DNA from: Willaertia magna
Taxonomy: Eukaryota > Heterolobosea > Eutetramitea > Acrasida > Naegleriidae
DNA length: 12,621 nt
Reading direction: 5' to 3'
Assembly: GCA_902984215.1 (NCBI GenBank)
Contig: CADWAF010005753.1
Location: 1 to 12,621 of the forward strand
The translations under genes were made by a program, and so were the position numbers. The notes beneath the pieces are model-generated. The model was not told the DNA's origin. It saw nothing but the letters and a program-made list of their open reading frames with translations, and made no database searches. Of this stretch, positions 1 to 7,117 are shown in pieces. Position 1 is the stretch's first letter, and every line of letters begins with the position of its first letter.

Positions 1-141
1 TTAATATTAATTCAAAAGAGCTCTGGACAAGTTCATTTAATAAATATATTATTTATTATTAATTTATATACTGTTCCTTATTAGTTTTGGTCTTCTCCAT
101 AGTCTTTTTGAGCTCTTTTTTTTGTTTTCTCAAAATGTTCT

Positions 142-159
142 AATAAAACCGGTTTTATT
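142..159. repeat. Perfect 18-bp palindrome
   Basis: AATAAAACCGGTTTTATT is its own reverse complement, centred on CCGG. It lies 158 bp upstream of the start codon at 318. It could be a dimeric protein-binding site or a cruciform or hairpin; function is unknown. Confidence 0.8.
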
Positions 160-166
160 TTCATCT

Positions 167-202
167 AAATCCAAGCTCAAAATGAAAAATGAGCTAGGAT
201 TT
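167..202. repeat. 36-bp hairpin, two 6-bp stems with one A-A mismatch
   Basis: AAATCC (167-172) pairs with GGATTT (197-202), and AGCTCA (174-179) pairs with TGAGCT (190-195). They are separated by a single A opposite A, with a 10-nt A-rich loop at 180-189. It is seen directly in the sequence. No function can be assigned. Confidence 0.75.
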
Positions 203-237
203 CAAGAAAAATTAGACTTGGAAAAATGAGTTTTTTG

Positions 238-299
238 ATCGCTAGAAAAATTCATACGGGAGCGGACTTTAGAATTTTTGTAATGGATGGTTTAGCGAT
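238..299. repeat. Nested inverted repeat just upstream of the start codon
   Basis: ATCGCTA (238-244) pairs with TAGCGAT (293-299), and inside it AAAAATTC (246-253) pairs with GAATTTTT (272-279). The apical segment (254-271) is G-rich (ACGGGAGCGG). The structure ends 18 bases before the ATG at 318, so if transcribed it would sit in the 5' untranslated region and could affect translation. It could also be a small foldback insertion. Confidence 0.7.
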
Positions 300-317
300 T
301 TTAAAAAATATAAAAAA

Positions 318-1904
318 ATGGAACAACTATCGGAAGATCTTTTATTGAATATTTTTACTAACTTTATGACAATACACGATTATTTAAATGTTATGTTAGT
401 TTGTAAATATTGGAATAATGTAACAAATACTTCATTGTTTTGGTTAATTAGTTTACAAAGAAAAATTATTAATGAACTCAATAGTGAAAATTTATTTTAT
501 AATTATTTAATAAAATTACTTGATTCAAACATAAAATATAAAACAATTAAAATTAATCAATTACTAATAGAAAGTAAAAAAATTACTAAAGAGTATGAAT
601 ATTTTTTACAATTGTTATCCAATTTTAAAAATAATGAAATAATTTACAAACAAAAAACTAAAGAATGGAGCAGATATATGAATAAAAGAAATTTTATAAA
701 AAGATTTTTAATTACTTATTTTAGAAATTATACAACATTTAATTTTGAACAAAATGTTTTTGATTTTTGGGAAAAAAATATATTTAATTTAATGATTAAT
801 GAATCTTTAAATTTTACATTTAAAGATATTGGTAATTTTAAAATTGTTAAAAATGTAACTCTTTTTACAATTTTTATTAAACAAATTACAAGTTATAATT
901 CTGTAATTATTAAGAGTTTAGATATAAATAAAATTATGAGTTGTTTACAATTTTTTATTGAAAAATTTAAATTAAAAATAATTATTAACAATTTATCTTT
1001 ACTTTTTAAATTATATAAACCAACTTTATTTTATGAATTAAATAATTCAATTTTAGAATATAAACCTACTTATTTATTTGAAATGATTACAAAAGAAATT
1101 AAAGAAAATAATTATAAAATTCCTAAATTATTTACATGTTTAAAAAATTTAAAAATTATGAAAGATTTTGGTACTAATTATTTATTTTTTCAATTATTTA
1201 TAAAATATAAATTAAATTTTACAACTTTTTTAAAAAGTGAACAATATAATTATTTTACAAATTTATTCTTTGATCAAATTATTTATTTAAACGAAGAAGA
1301 AAAAGAAATTTATATTACAAAATTTTGTAATCAATTTCCACTTGAATTTATCAATAATTCTCTATTTATCTGTAATATCTTTTCACAAAATAATATTTCA
1401 CTAAAATTAACAAAATATATTATTAACAAAATAGATAAAAAACTTTTAAATACAAAATATCCAGGTTGTTCTTCACCACTTTTAGAAATTATAAATAATA
1501 AATATTTAAGTTTTGATTCTTTAATTATTGAATTACTTATAGAAAATGGGGCTGTTATTAATGATTCAACAATTGGACAATTTATTGATGAAGATAGTTC
1601 TATTAATTATTTTTATATTACAAATGGTTATTCAGGTAAAGATTATATTAGAATTTTAAAGAAATTAATTAATATTGGCGGGAAAATTAATGGAACTAAT
1701 GAATTTTTTGAAAATATAAAGGAAGGAAGGTGTGTAAAGACGTCAATTAAGGATTTACAAGAAATAATTATCTTTTTTATTAATGAGCTGGATTTAAAGG
1801 TTGATTATGAAGTCATGTATGAAATGTTAAAAGATATCTATACTTTTAATGAATTACAACAATTACAAAATGATATTGATTTTGAATTATTTTTGAATTA
1901 TTAA
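318..1904 (+). CDS. F-box protein with C-terminal ankyrin-like repeats
   Basis: A complete frame of 528 residues. Residues 1-45 are a typical F-box: LSEDLLLNIFTNF, then a YLNVMLVCKYWNNV helix and a trailing FW. F-box proteins bind Skp1 and bring substrates to SCF (Skp1-cullin-F-box) ubiquitin ligases. The middle (about 50-370) is Asn/Lys/Ile/Phe-rich without a recognisable domain. From about 382 to 415 there is an ankyrin-like unit (SPLLEII ... IIELLIENGAVIND), with a second at about 438-470 (LKKLINIGGKING), so the C-terminus is probably the substrate-binding part. The start was chosen because the ATG follows an A7 run, as elsewhere in the window, and opens the F-box directly. The stop TAA is followed at once by an in-frame TGA. 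Composition is very AT-rich, for example 6 G+C in 60 at 1141-1200. F-box is confident; ankyrin assignment is by pattern only. Confidence 0.88.
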   Translation: MEQLSEDLLLNIFTNFMTIHDYLNVMLVCKYWNNVTNTSLFWLISLQRKIINELNSENLFYNYLIKLLDSNIKYKTIKINQLLIESKKITKEYEYFLQLLSNFKNNEIIYKQKTKEWSRYMNKRNFIKRFLITYFRNYTTFNFEQNVFDFWEKNIFNLMINESLNFTFKDIGNFKIVKNVTLFTIFIKQITSYNSVIIKSLDINKIMSCLQFFIEKFKLKIIINNLSLLFKLYKPTLFYELNNSILEYKPTYLFEMITKEIKENNYKIPKLFTCLKNLKIMKDFGTNYLFFQLFIKYKLNFTTFLKSEQYNYFTNLFFDQIIYLNEEEKEIYITKFCNQFPLEFINNSLFICNIFSQNNISLKLTKYIINKIDKKLLNTKYPGCSSPLLEIINNKYLSFDSLIIELLIENGAVINDSTIGQFIDEDSSINYFYITNGYSGKDYIRILKKLINIGGKINGTNEFFENIKEGRCVKTSIKDLQEIIIFFINELDLKVDYEVMYEMLKDIYTFNELQQLQNDIDFELFLNY

Positions 1905-2334
1905 TGATTTAATGAATGTTAAAGATTTGGATTATGGAGCAATTGCGAGTACAATTCTTAGACTATCGTATTCCATAATATTATTAATTCAATTTAGTAT
2001 GATTATCGATTGTAAAATAAATATAAAAATTGTAGACCGATCTTATTTTTATAATAAATGTAATAATATTTAAAATATAACTAATTTTATAATTTATATT
2101 ATTTCTAAACTATTCTTTAATATAGTTCTATAATTATCTTTTTTTTTTATAAATTATTATTTATATTAATAATAAAATTATTTAATAAATTTAATAAATT
2201 ATTATTAATTGTTATTAAAATATAAAAATATTAAACTAAATTATTACAATATATAAAATAAATAAAAAAAATAGATAATTTATCAATAAATAATATTACA
2301 TTAATTATTATTTTTTTTAAATACCACAATTTTA
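1905..2334. other. AT-rich intergenic region between convergent genes
   Basis: This lies between two convergent genes and should hold both 3' ends. No coding frame was seen. The first 130 bases are less AT-rich and hold a stem, ATTATGGA (1931-1938) with TCCATAAT (1972-1979), enclosing a smaller AATTG/CAATT hairpin (1941-1956). The remainder (about 2046-2334) is A/T runs with many AATAAA-like words, too common here to call as polyadenylation signals. Confidence 0.6.
1931..1979. repeat. Stem-loop in the convergent 3' region
   Basis: An 8-bp perfect stem ATTATGGA/TCCATAAT closes a 33-nt segment that holds a second 5-bp hairpin (AATTG 1941-1945, CAATT 1952-1956). It lies 27 bp past the stop of the F-box/ankyrin gene. 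It may be a 3'-end structure or a degenerate small repeat; a role is inference. Confidence 0.5.
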
Positions 2335-3781
2335 TTAAATATAAACTTTACATTCTTTATCACAACCAATTAACAGAATATTTTCTTGATTTGATTTTAA
2401 TCTAAATTCATTAAAAGATTCATTTTCCTTTAAAATTAACTGTCCATTTAATTTTTTAAAATAAATAAATTTAATATTATTCAAATATTTTAAAAAATAA
2501 CCTTGTAAGCTATTATATTGTTTTAATGAAAAATATTGTAAAGATTGGCAGTTTTTTAAATCTTTATCTAAAATAGAAATATCTGTTGTTAAATATTGTA
2601 ATTCTTTAAAATATTGTAAACATTCACCAGTTATATTTTTACAGCAAAAAACATTTAAATATTGTAAATTTATTAAATACTTAAAACTTTCATTATTTAA
2701 AATATGAAATTCAGAAATATTTAATTTTTGTAAAGTTTTTAAATTTTCATAAAAATTTTGTATTCCACACAACTGTAAATTTAATTCTTTTAAATTATTT
2801 AAACATTTTAAATTTTCAAAATTAAAATTATATTGATAATTATCGTCATATGTTTCACTTTCATAATCACCAATTGTTAAACAAGTTAAATTTGTAAATT
2901 TTTGTAAACAATTTCCATTAAAATTATATTCAGATCCAAGAAATAATTTTTGTAATGTTTTCTTTTGTAAACTACTTTGTAATTGTAAATCATTTATTCC
3001 AGTACGAGTTAAATTTAATTCAATAATATTTAAAGGAAATTTAACAATTTTTTTTATTTAAATTAAGATGGGATAAAGTTAACTGTTGTAAACTTTTTAA
3101 GTTTTGTAAATTTAAATTTTCATTTGGTACATTTTTTAAATTGTAAAGTGCTAATGAAATTAAATTTGTTAAATTTTGTAAAAAATTAATACTTTTAAAA
3201 TTTTTACAATCTGATAAATATAAATATTTTAATTGCGTTAATTTTTGTAAATGAATTTCTTCTATATTTATATTTTGTAATTTTAAATCAGTTAAATTTT
3301 TTAAATTTATTAAATATTCACCTGTAAAATAATAACAATTACAATTTAAATGTAATTTCTTTAAATTTTGTAAATTTTGTAAACATTTTTCATTAAATTT
3401 ATAAAGTAAATAATATTCATGTTTATAAATAATTGTTAATTCAGTTAAATTAATAAATTCGTTTAAATCTTTTAAATCTGTTACTTGGTTAATAATTTTT
3501 AAATTTAAACATTTTATTTTATTTGTTAAATTATTTTTAATTAAATAATTTAGTTGAATTCTCGAAAATAAATTATTTATAACATATTCATCGTTTATTA
3601 AATACTTATAATTACATTTGCAAATTAATGTGAAATTTAAAAAATCTCTTAAAGTTTCAATAAATTCCGAAATATAAATTAAAATATCTTTTGTTAAAAA
3701 TTCTTTAAATTCTTTATTTTCATCGTAAACATTACTGCCTTTCAGTGATGGGTATAAACTATTAAAAAGTGATTGTCCCAT
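2335..3781 (-). CDS. F-box/leucine-rich-repeat protein, frameshifted in an A8 tract
   Basis: Two frames overlap at 3041-3057 and together make one protein of about 481 residues. From the ATG at 3781 the N-terminus holds an F-box-like segment (about residues 26-63: FLTKDILIYISEFI ... FLNFTLICKC). LRRs then continue to near the C-terminus, with recurring units such as FTGEYLINLKNLTDLKL, FNGNCLQKFTNLTCLTI and NITGECLQYFKELQYL. The frame shifts by one base in eight A residues (minus strand, 3055-3048). With seven A the repeat pattern runs straight through (HLNLNKKIVKFPLNIIEL). The role inferred from family is SCF substrate adaptor. The upstream ATG at 3817 is in frame but lies inside the structured insertion. 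The ATG at 3781 follows an A7 run like other starts here and is preferred. The base may be a sequencing error, a fresh null mutation or a slippage site. Confidence 0.82.
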
Positions 3782-3798
3782 TTTTTTACAATGACAGA

Positions 3799-3869
3799 GT
3801 ATCACGAAAGATTGCATAATACATCCTTAAATTAGTGATACAATGAAAGTTTGAGTAGCAATCTTTCGT
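3799..3869. repeat. Interleaved inverted repeats (potential pseudoknot)
   Basis: GTATCAC (3799-3805) is complementary to GTGATAC (3835-3841), and ACGAAAGATTGC (3804-3815) is complementary to GCAATCTTTCGT (3858-3869). The two pairings interleave, so together they make a pseudoknot, sharing only bases 3804-3805. This is hard to explain as ordinary untranslated sequence. Confidence 0.65.
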
Positions 3870-3871
3870 TA

Positions 3872-3948
3872 TTCATTACCCCTCACTCCGTTCGGGAGTA
3901 AATGAAACAGACACGGTTCTTAAGCTCTGACTTAAGGAAATAGTCTGT
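3872..3948. ncRNA. Candidate structured RNA with three nested or stacked stems
   Basis: TTCATT (3872-3877) pairs with AATGAA (3901-3906) around a hairpin ACTCC (3885-3889) / GGAGT (3895-3899) with loop GTTCG. It is followed without a gap by ACAGAC (3907-3912) / GTCTGT (3943-3948) enclosing CTTAAG (3919-3924) / CTTAAG (3931-3936). In that second unit every stem arm and every spacer is six bases long. On the plus strand the order and the word CTTAAGGAAATAGTCTG recall the P7-P8-P7' part of group I introns. No P3 partner or splice-site pairing was found, so this is a candidate only; strand is unknown. Confidence 0.4.
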
Positions 3949-4032
3949 GATAAATAAACTTTAAAACTTTACAATGACAGAAGACGGAACTTTGTTGGAG
4001 TAAACAATAATTTAAACTTTATTTACAAAAAA

Positions 4033-5130
4033 TTAATTGTCTTTAAATAAAATAGAAATATCTCTAAAGGAATTTTTAAAATAATCACAAGTTTGTTGTT
4101 TAAATAATAATTGCATCATTCTTTCCACTTCTTTATTTTCTTCAGTAAAAAAATTTGGATTATTTGAATTAATAATATAAGCAAAGTCATTTCCAACAAT
4201 TGGAAATAAATATCTTTCCTTTTCTTTCTTATCATCAAATGTTAATTCTTGTACATTTTTATCTTTTTCATCAATAAAAAATAAATTATTACAATTATTA
4301 GAAGTAAAATATAATTTAGAACCTAATCCTGAATATAACCTATTAATTATAACATTTTTATGATTTTTAAAATCAATAGAAACAAAATCTCCATTTGCAT
4401 TTACAAATAATTCATTCTTATCATTCAAAATATAATAATTAAAATATGAACATCCAATTTGTTTAATATTTCCAATTGAAATTGATAGTGGAAATATTAT
4501 TTGAGTAATATTTGGTGTTTTAACTTCAAATAATTTACCAAATTTATCTAACATTATAACGTGTTTATAACCACATAAGAAATCAATAATGTCAGGATTG
4601 TAATAAAATTGTTCAAAATTAAAAACATATTCTCCCCTGCCTATTCTTTGTCCACTAAAATAGAAAGTACCATTTTCATTTAAAACAATTGTTGAACCAC
4701 CACAACATTTAACTGTTTTAATTTTTCCAAAATTAAAATTATTTTTTGTAAACTCATCTTTAAGATTTCCATTACCAAAACCTAATTGTCCACAAGCCCC
4801 TTGTCCAGTTAAATATAATTCATTTTCTTTTGTTAATAAAGTTGAATAATATCCACCACAATTAATTTCTTTAATTTGACCGTTTATTTTAGAAATATTA
4901 ATTTTTGTAAATTCTCTTTTATTTACTGTATTTCCTAATCCTAATTCTCCTTGTGAATTATTTCCACAACCGTAAAGTTCATTATTTTCTGTTAAAATTA
5001 AAACGTGATAGTATCCGCATGCAATCTTTTTAACTTTAAAATCTAATTCAATTTCTAACATTTTACCGGTAGGAAGTGCATATGATTGTAATTGTCCATA
5101 TCCATTGTGGCCTGTGATCAATATTTTCAT
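4033..5130 (-). CDS. RCC1-repeat protein, probably a truncated RCC1-BTB protein
   Basis: A 365-residue frame starts with ATG after an A8 run. It opens with RCC1-type beta-propeller signatures: GHNGYGQL (7-14), ACGYYHVLIL and GCGNNSQGELGLGN (38-67), CGGYYSTLL and TGQGACGQLGFGN (91-120), CCGGSTIVL and a degenerate SGQR unit (142-162), CGYKHVIML (187-194), then weaker units to about 320. RCC1 propellers are protein- or chromatin-binding scaffolds. Residues 349-365 (DYFKNSFRDISILFKDN) resemble the first strand of a BTB domain, which recruits Cul3 ubiquitin ligase, and then the frame ends in TAA. The following bases show no BTB continuation in the same frame. The structured insertion lies 52 bp further on. 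It is probably a full-length RCC1-BTB gene that lost its BTB, or an RCC1-only variant. It is divergent from the next F-box gene. Confidence 0.85.
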   Translation of the reverse strand: MKILITGHNGYGQLQSYALPTGKMLEIELDFKVKKIACGYYHVLILTENNELYGCGNNSQGELGLGNTVNKREFTKINISKINGQIKEINCGGYYSTLLTKENELYLTGQGACGQLGFGNGNLKDEFTKNNFNFGKIKTVKCCGGSTIVLNENGTFYFSGQRIGRGEYVFNFEQFYYNPDIIDFLCGYKHVIMLDKFGKLFEVKTPNITQIIFPLSISIGNIKQIGCSYFNYYILNDKNELFVNANGDFVSIDFKNHKNVIINRLYSGLGSKLYFTSNNCNNLFFIDEKDKNVQELTFDDKKEKERYLFPIVGNDFAYIINSNNPNFFTEENKEVERMMQLLFKQQTCDYFKNSFRDISILFKDN

Positions 5131-5314
5131 TTTTTTTTATTGAAATTTTAGTTTTAAAAAATTACAATTTTTACAATTTTTGTAAAAAAGAAAGTTGCAG
5201 TTTTATTTAAATGTTTCGTTTAATTATAAAGTTCAGGGGAAAAGTTAATTGTTTTTATAATTAACAACGCTTTTAATTTTGCAAACTAAGAAATTAATGG
5301 AAATGGTCAAAAAA
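5131..5314. promoter_or_regulatory. Divergent promoter region between RCC1 and F-box/LRR genes
   Basis: These 184 bp separate two divergent start codons and should hold both promoters. It contains a perfect 9-bp hairpin with a 3-nt loop (5168-5188) and a second small dyad TTAATT/AATTAA near 5245-5265. The word GCAGTTTTATT at 5197-5207 recurs at 7789-7799 upstream of another gene. No TATA-type call is meaningful in such AT-rich DNA. Confidence 0.5.
5168..5188. repeat. Perfect 9-bp stem-loop in the divergent promoter
   Basis: TTTTTACAA (5168-5176), loop TTT, then TTGTAAAAA (5180-5188). It lies 37 bp from the RCC1 start and 126 bp from the F-box/LRR start. It may be a binding site serving both directions; that is inference. 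Confidence 0.6.
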
Positions 5315-6973
5315 ATGTCGCTTACAAGTGTGAACAATAATTTCTTTAAATTTCTTTTGAAATTATCAAATGATGAATGGTATTTAATTTTAAATAATTT
5401 AAAAATAGGTGAAATTATTATACTTGCAATTACCTGTAAAGATTTTTACAATAAAATTACAATTGTTTTACAACAATATCATCCAACATATATTTCTTTC
5501 GCTCCGGAAGATGATTTTAATGACAATATTTTTAAAGACGTAGTTAAAACAGAACCAACCTGGAGTATTAAAAATTCATTAAGAACTTTTAATAAAATTA
5601 TTGTAAACGATGAAACTTTACCTCAATTATTTAAATTGTTTGATAAAGATTTGAGTAAAATAACAAAATTATATGAAATTAGTAATCAAGATTGTGATTG
5701 TAGCTTAGATAGTGTTATTAAATTATTTTCTACAGAAAACGAAAAGAAAAGAAAAATTGATGTGATTGATTTGAATTTACAAAATTTAGCTGATACCGTT
5801 ATTTACAATAATAAATATACAATAACAGTCAATGATAAAACTGGATATTATATTAAAAAATTAACAGTTTTTAATCAGAGTTATCTATCTGAATTTTATT
5901 TGCTTTTATCACAGTTTTATTTATTGGAATCTCTAGAAATTTATTTTTCAGTAAATGATGAAATTTTAGCTTTTAAAAGTATTTCAGTACCTATTATGTA
6001 TAATTTAAAACATTTGACATTTGACATTGAATACTTTGAGTATACATCAAATAAAATTGTAAAGGATATTATTCAAATGGCTCCAAATTTAGAATTAATT
6101 AAATTTGGAATGTATTCAAATGTTAATGATGAATTATTATATTTTATTGGAAAATATTGTCCAAAATTGAAATCCTTTGATATTAGTCGCATTGATGACC
6201 GTGCTACAATTACAGATTATGGTTTATTAAAATTCTTTAAAGAAGTGCCAAATTTAACCTATTTAGATTTAAGCTTTTGTGTTAATCTTTCTGGAACATT
6301 TTACAAAGAAATTGGTAAATATTGTAAAAATTTGAAGGTATTAAAACATTTTGGAGTTCCAGGAAATAATATTTATTTTGGAGGCGGAGAATTATTGAAT
6401 TTAGAAAAACTAAACTTTACGGGCAGTACTGACACGTATACCAAAGAATTTATTGAATCAATTTTTAAAACTGCGCCTAATATAAGGAAAATCAAACTTT
6501 TGCATAAATTCTTCAAGACATTTGATAAATTTAATTTTGAGAATTTACAATCAATTGACATTAATCAAAGCGAAATTGAAAGAGTTTTTGGAACAAGTGT
6601 AAAAAATTTAACAATTCGTTTAAATGGAGATGAAAAATTAAGTATTACAAAAGAAACTCTTTACAATTTATTAAAATACTGTCCAAACTTGGAAAAATTA
6701 AACTATGCCAACAGCGACGCATTAAACCACGTTCCCTTAATTCCAGAAACGAAAGAAGGTTTAATTGAAATCTTACGGGATTCAAAGAATTGGCCAAACC
6801 TAAAGTTTTGTAGAATTAGTAAAGGTTTAGAAGAAGAAGATTTATTTGAAAACAAAATTGTAAACATTAGACCGTCACTAAAGATACACTCTTATGTGCT
6901 AGAGCAAAACAGTTTGAAAAAACAAAGTGAAATGGAATTCGCAAGACTCTGGTTGATGGATAGTGTTGGTTGA
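5315..6973 (+). CDS. F-box/leucine-rich-repeat protein (FBXL/AMN1-like)
   Basis: The frame encodes 552 residues from the ATG at 5315. Residues about 10-48 are F-box-like (FLLKLSNDEWYLILNNL, then a CKDFYNKI end). From about 215 to 470 there are cysteine-containing LRRs of the FBXL/AMN1 kind: YNLKHLTFDIEYF, GKYCPKLKSFDISRI, VPNLTYLDLSFC, GKYCKNLKVLKHF, LLNLEKLNFTGS, APNIRKIKLL and LKYCPNLEKLNYANS. Such proteins are SCF adaptors in which Skp1 binds the F-box and the LRR solenoid holds the substrate. Two in-frame ATGs lie upstream at 5297 and 5303. 5315 was preferred because only it follows an A6 run like other starts here, but 5297 as first AUG would add six residues. The gene ends in TGA, the only one in the window to do so. 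It looks intact and converges on the next gene. Confidence 0.88.
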   Translation: MSLTSVNNNFFKFLLKLSNDEWYLILNNLKIGEIIILAITCKDFYNKITIVLQQYHPTYISFAPEDDFNDNIFKDVVKTEPTWSIKNSLRTFNKIIVNDETLPQLFKLFDKDLSKITKLYEISNQDCDCSLDSVIKLFSTENEKKRKIDVIDLNLQNLADTVIYNNKYTITVNDKTGYYIKKLTVFNQSYLSEFYLLLSQFYLLESLEIYFSVNDEILAFKSISVPIMYNLKHLTFDIEYFEYTSNKIVKDIIQMAPNLELIKFGMYSNVNDELLYFIGKYCPKLKSFDISRIDDRATITDYGLLKFFKEVPNLTYLDLSFCVNLSGTFYKEIGKYCKNLKVLKHFGVPGNNIYFGGGELLNLEKLNFTGSTDTYTKEFIESIFKTAPNIRKIKLLHKFFKTFDKFNFENLQSIDINQSEIERVFGTSVKNLTIRLNGDEKLSITKETLYNLLKYCPNLEKLNYANSDALNHVPLIPETKEGLIEILRDSKNWPNLKFCRISKGLEEEDLFENKIVNIRPSLKIHSYVLEQNSLKKQSEMEFARLWLMDSVG

Positions 6974-7117
6974 GCTTAATTTTAACACAATAACCAAACT
7001 TACAAACTAAAAAGAATAGTTTTAAAAAGTGATCCAGGAGGAATTAAAGTAATTTCTGGGTGTAAACTAATAAAAGAAAGAACTTCTTGTTGAATTAGCG
7101 TAAATTAATGTTGATCC
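6974..7117. other. Short convergent intergenic spacer
   Basis: These 144 bp hold two 3' ends. Both strands are open over about 100 bp with unusually protein-like translations. On the minus strand (about 7110-7013) one reads IQQEVLSFISLHPEITL followed by IPPGSLF, and on the plus strand SDPGGIKVISGCKLIKERTS before a TGA. Neither has a start codon. It may be a remnant of an older gene end or chance. Confidence 0.35.

Larger units (their letters stand above)
1..317. promoter_or_regulatory. Leader region of the first F-box gene, rich in inverted repeats
   Basis: I find no coding frame here. The stretch is unusually dense in dyad symmetry: a weak pair AAAAGAGCTC (14-23) / GAGCTCTTTT (110-119), a perfect 18-bp palindrome (142-159), a 13-bp stem with one mismatch (167-202) and a two-part nested stem (238-299). 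Lines 241-300 hold 22 G+C in 60 bases, more than the gene that follows. Promoter or 5' untranslated sequence is inferred from position only. The repeats could equally be remains of a foldback element. Confidence 0.45.
3785..3981. mobile_element. Small structured insertion flanked by 14-bp direct repeats
   Basis: TTTACAATGACAGA occurs at 3785-3798 and again at 3968-3981, like a target-site duplication. The 169 bp between them differ sharply from the surroundings: I counted 45 G+C in 120 bases at 3841-3960, and the segment is packed with inverted repeats. No protein is encoded. It lies directly upstream of the F-box/LRR start and downstream of the RCC1 gene's early stop. A non-autonomous foldback or MITE-like element, or a mobile structured RNA, would explain it. 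I do not recognise a known family. Confidence 0.5.

Noticed and set aside
2335..2772. A separate 145-residue LRR gene starting with TTG at 2772
   Set aside because: The same frame is open upstream to 3057 and joins the preceding LRR frame with a one-base shift; there is no ATG. It is the 3' part of one gene.
3041..3057. A spliceosomal intron that would repair the LRR frame
   Set aside because: Only one base needs removal and there is no GT-AG segment whose excision would keep the repeat spacing.
3799..3967. A complete group I intron or tRNA gene
   Set aside because: No P3 pairing, no P1/P10 with flanking exons, no tRNA A/B box or cloverleaf. Only a part of the layout is suggestive.
5279..5314. 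Start of the second F-box/LRR gene at the TTG codon 5279
   Set aside because: Non-ATG starts are not expected in a eukaryotic gene here, and ATGs at 5297 and 5315 are available.
6373..6561. Antisense 62-codon frame
   Set aside because: It lies wholly inside the F-box/LRR coding region, where plus-strand LRR motifs explain the sequence.
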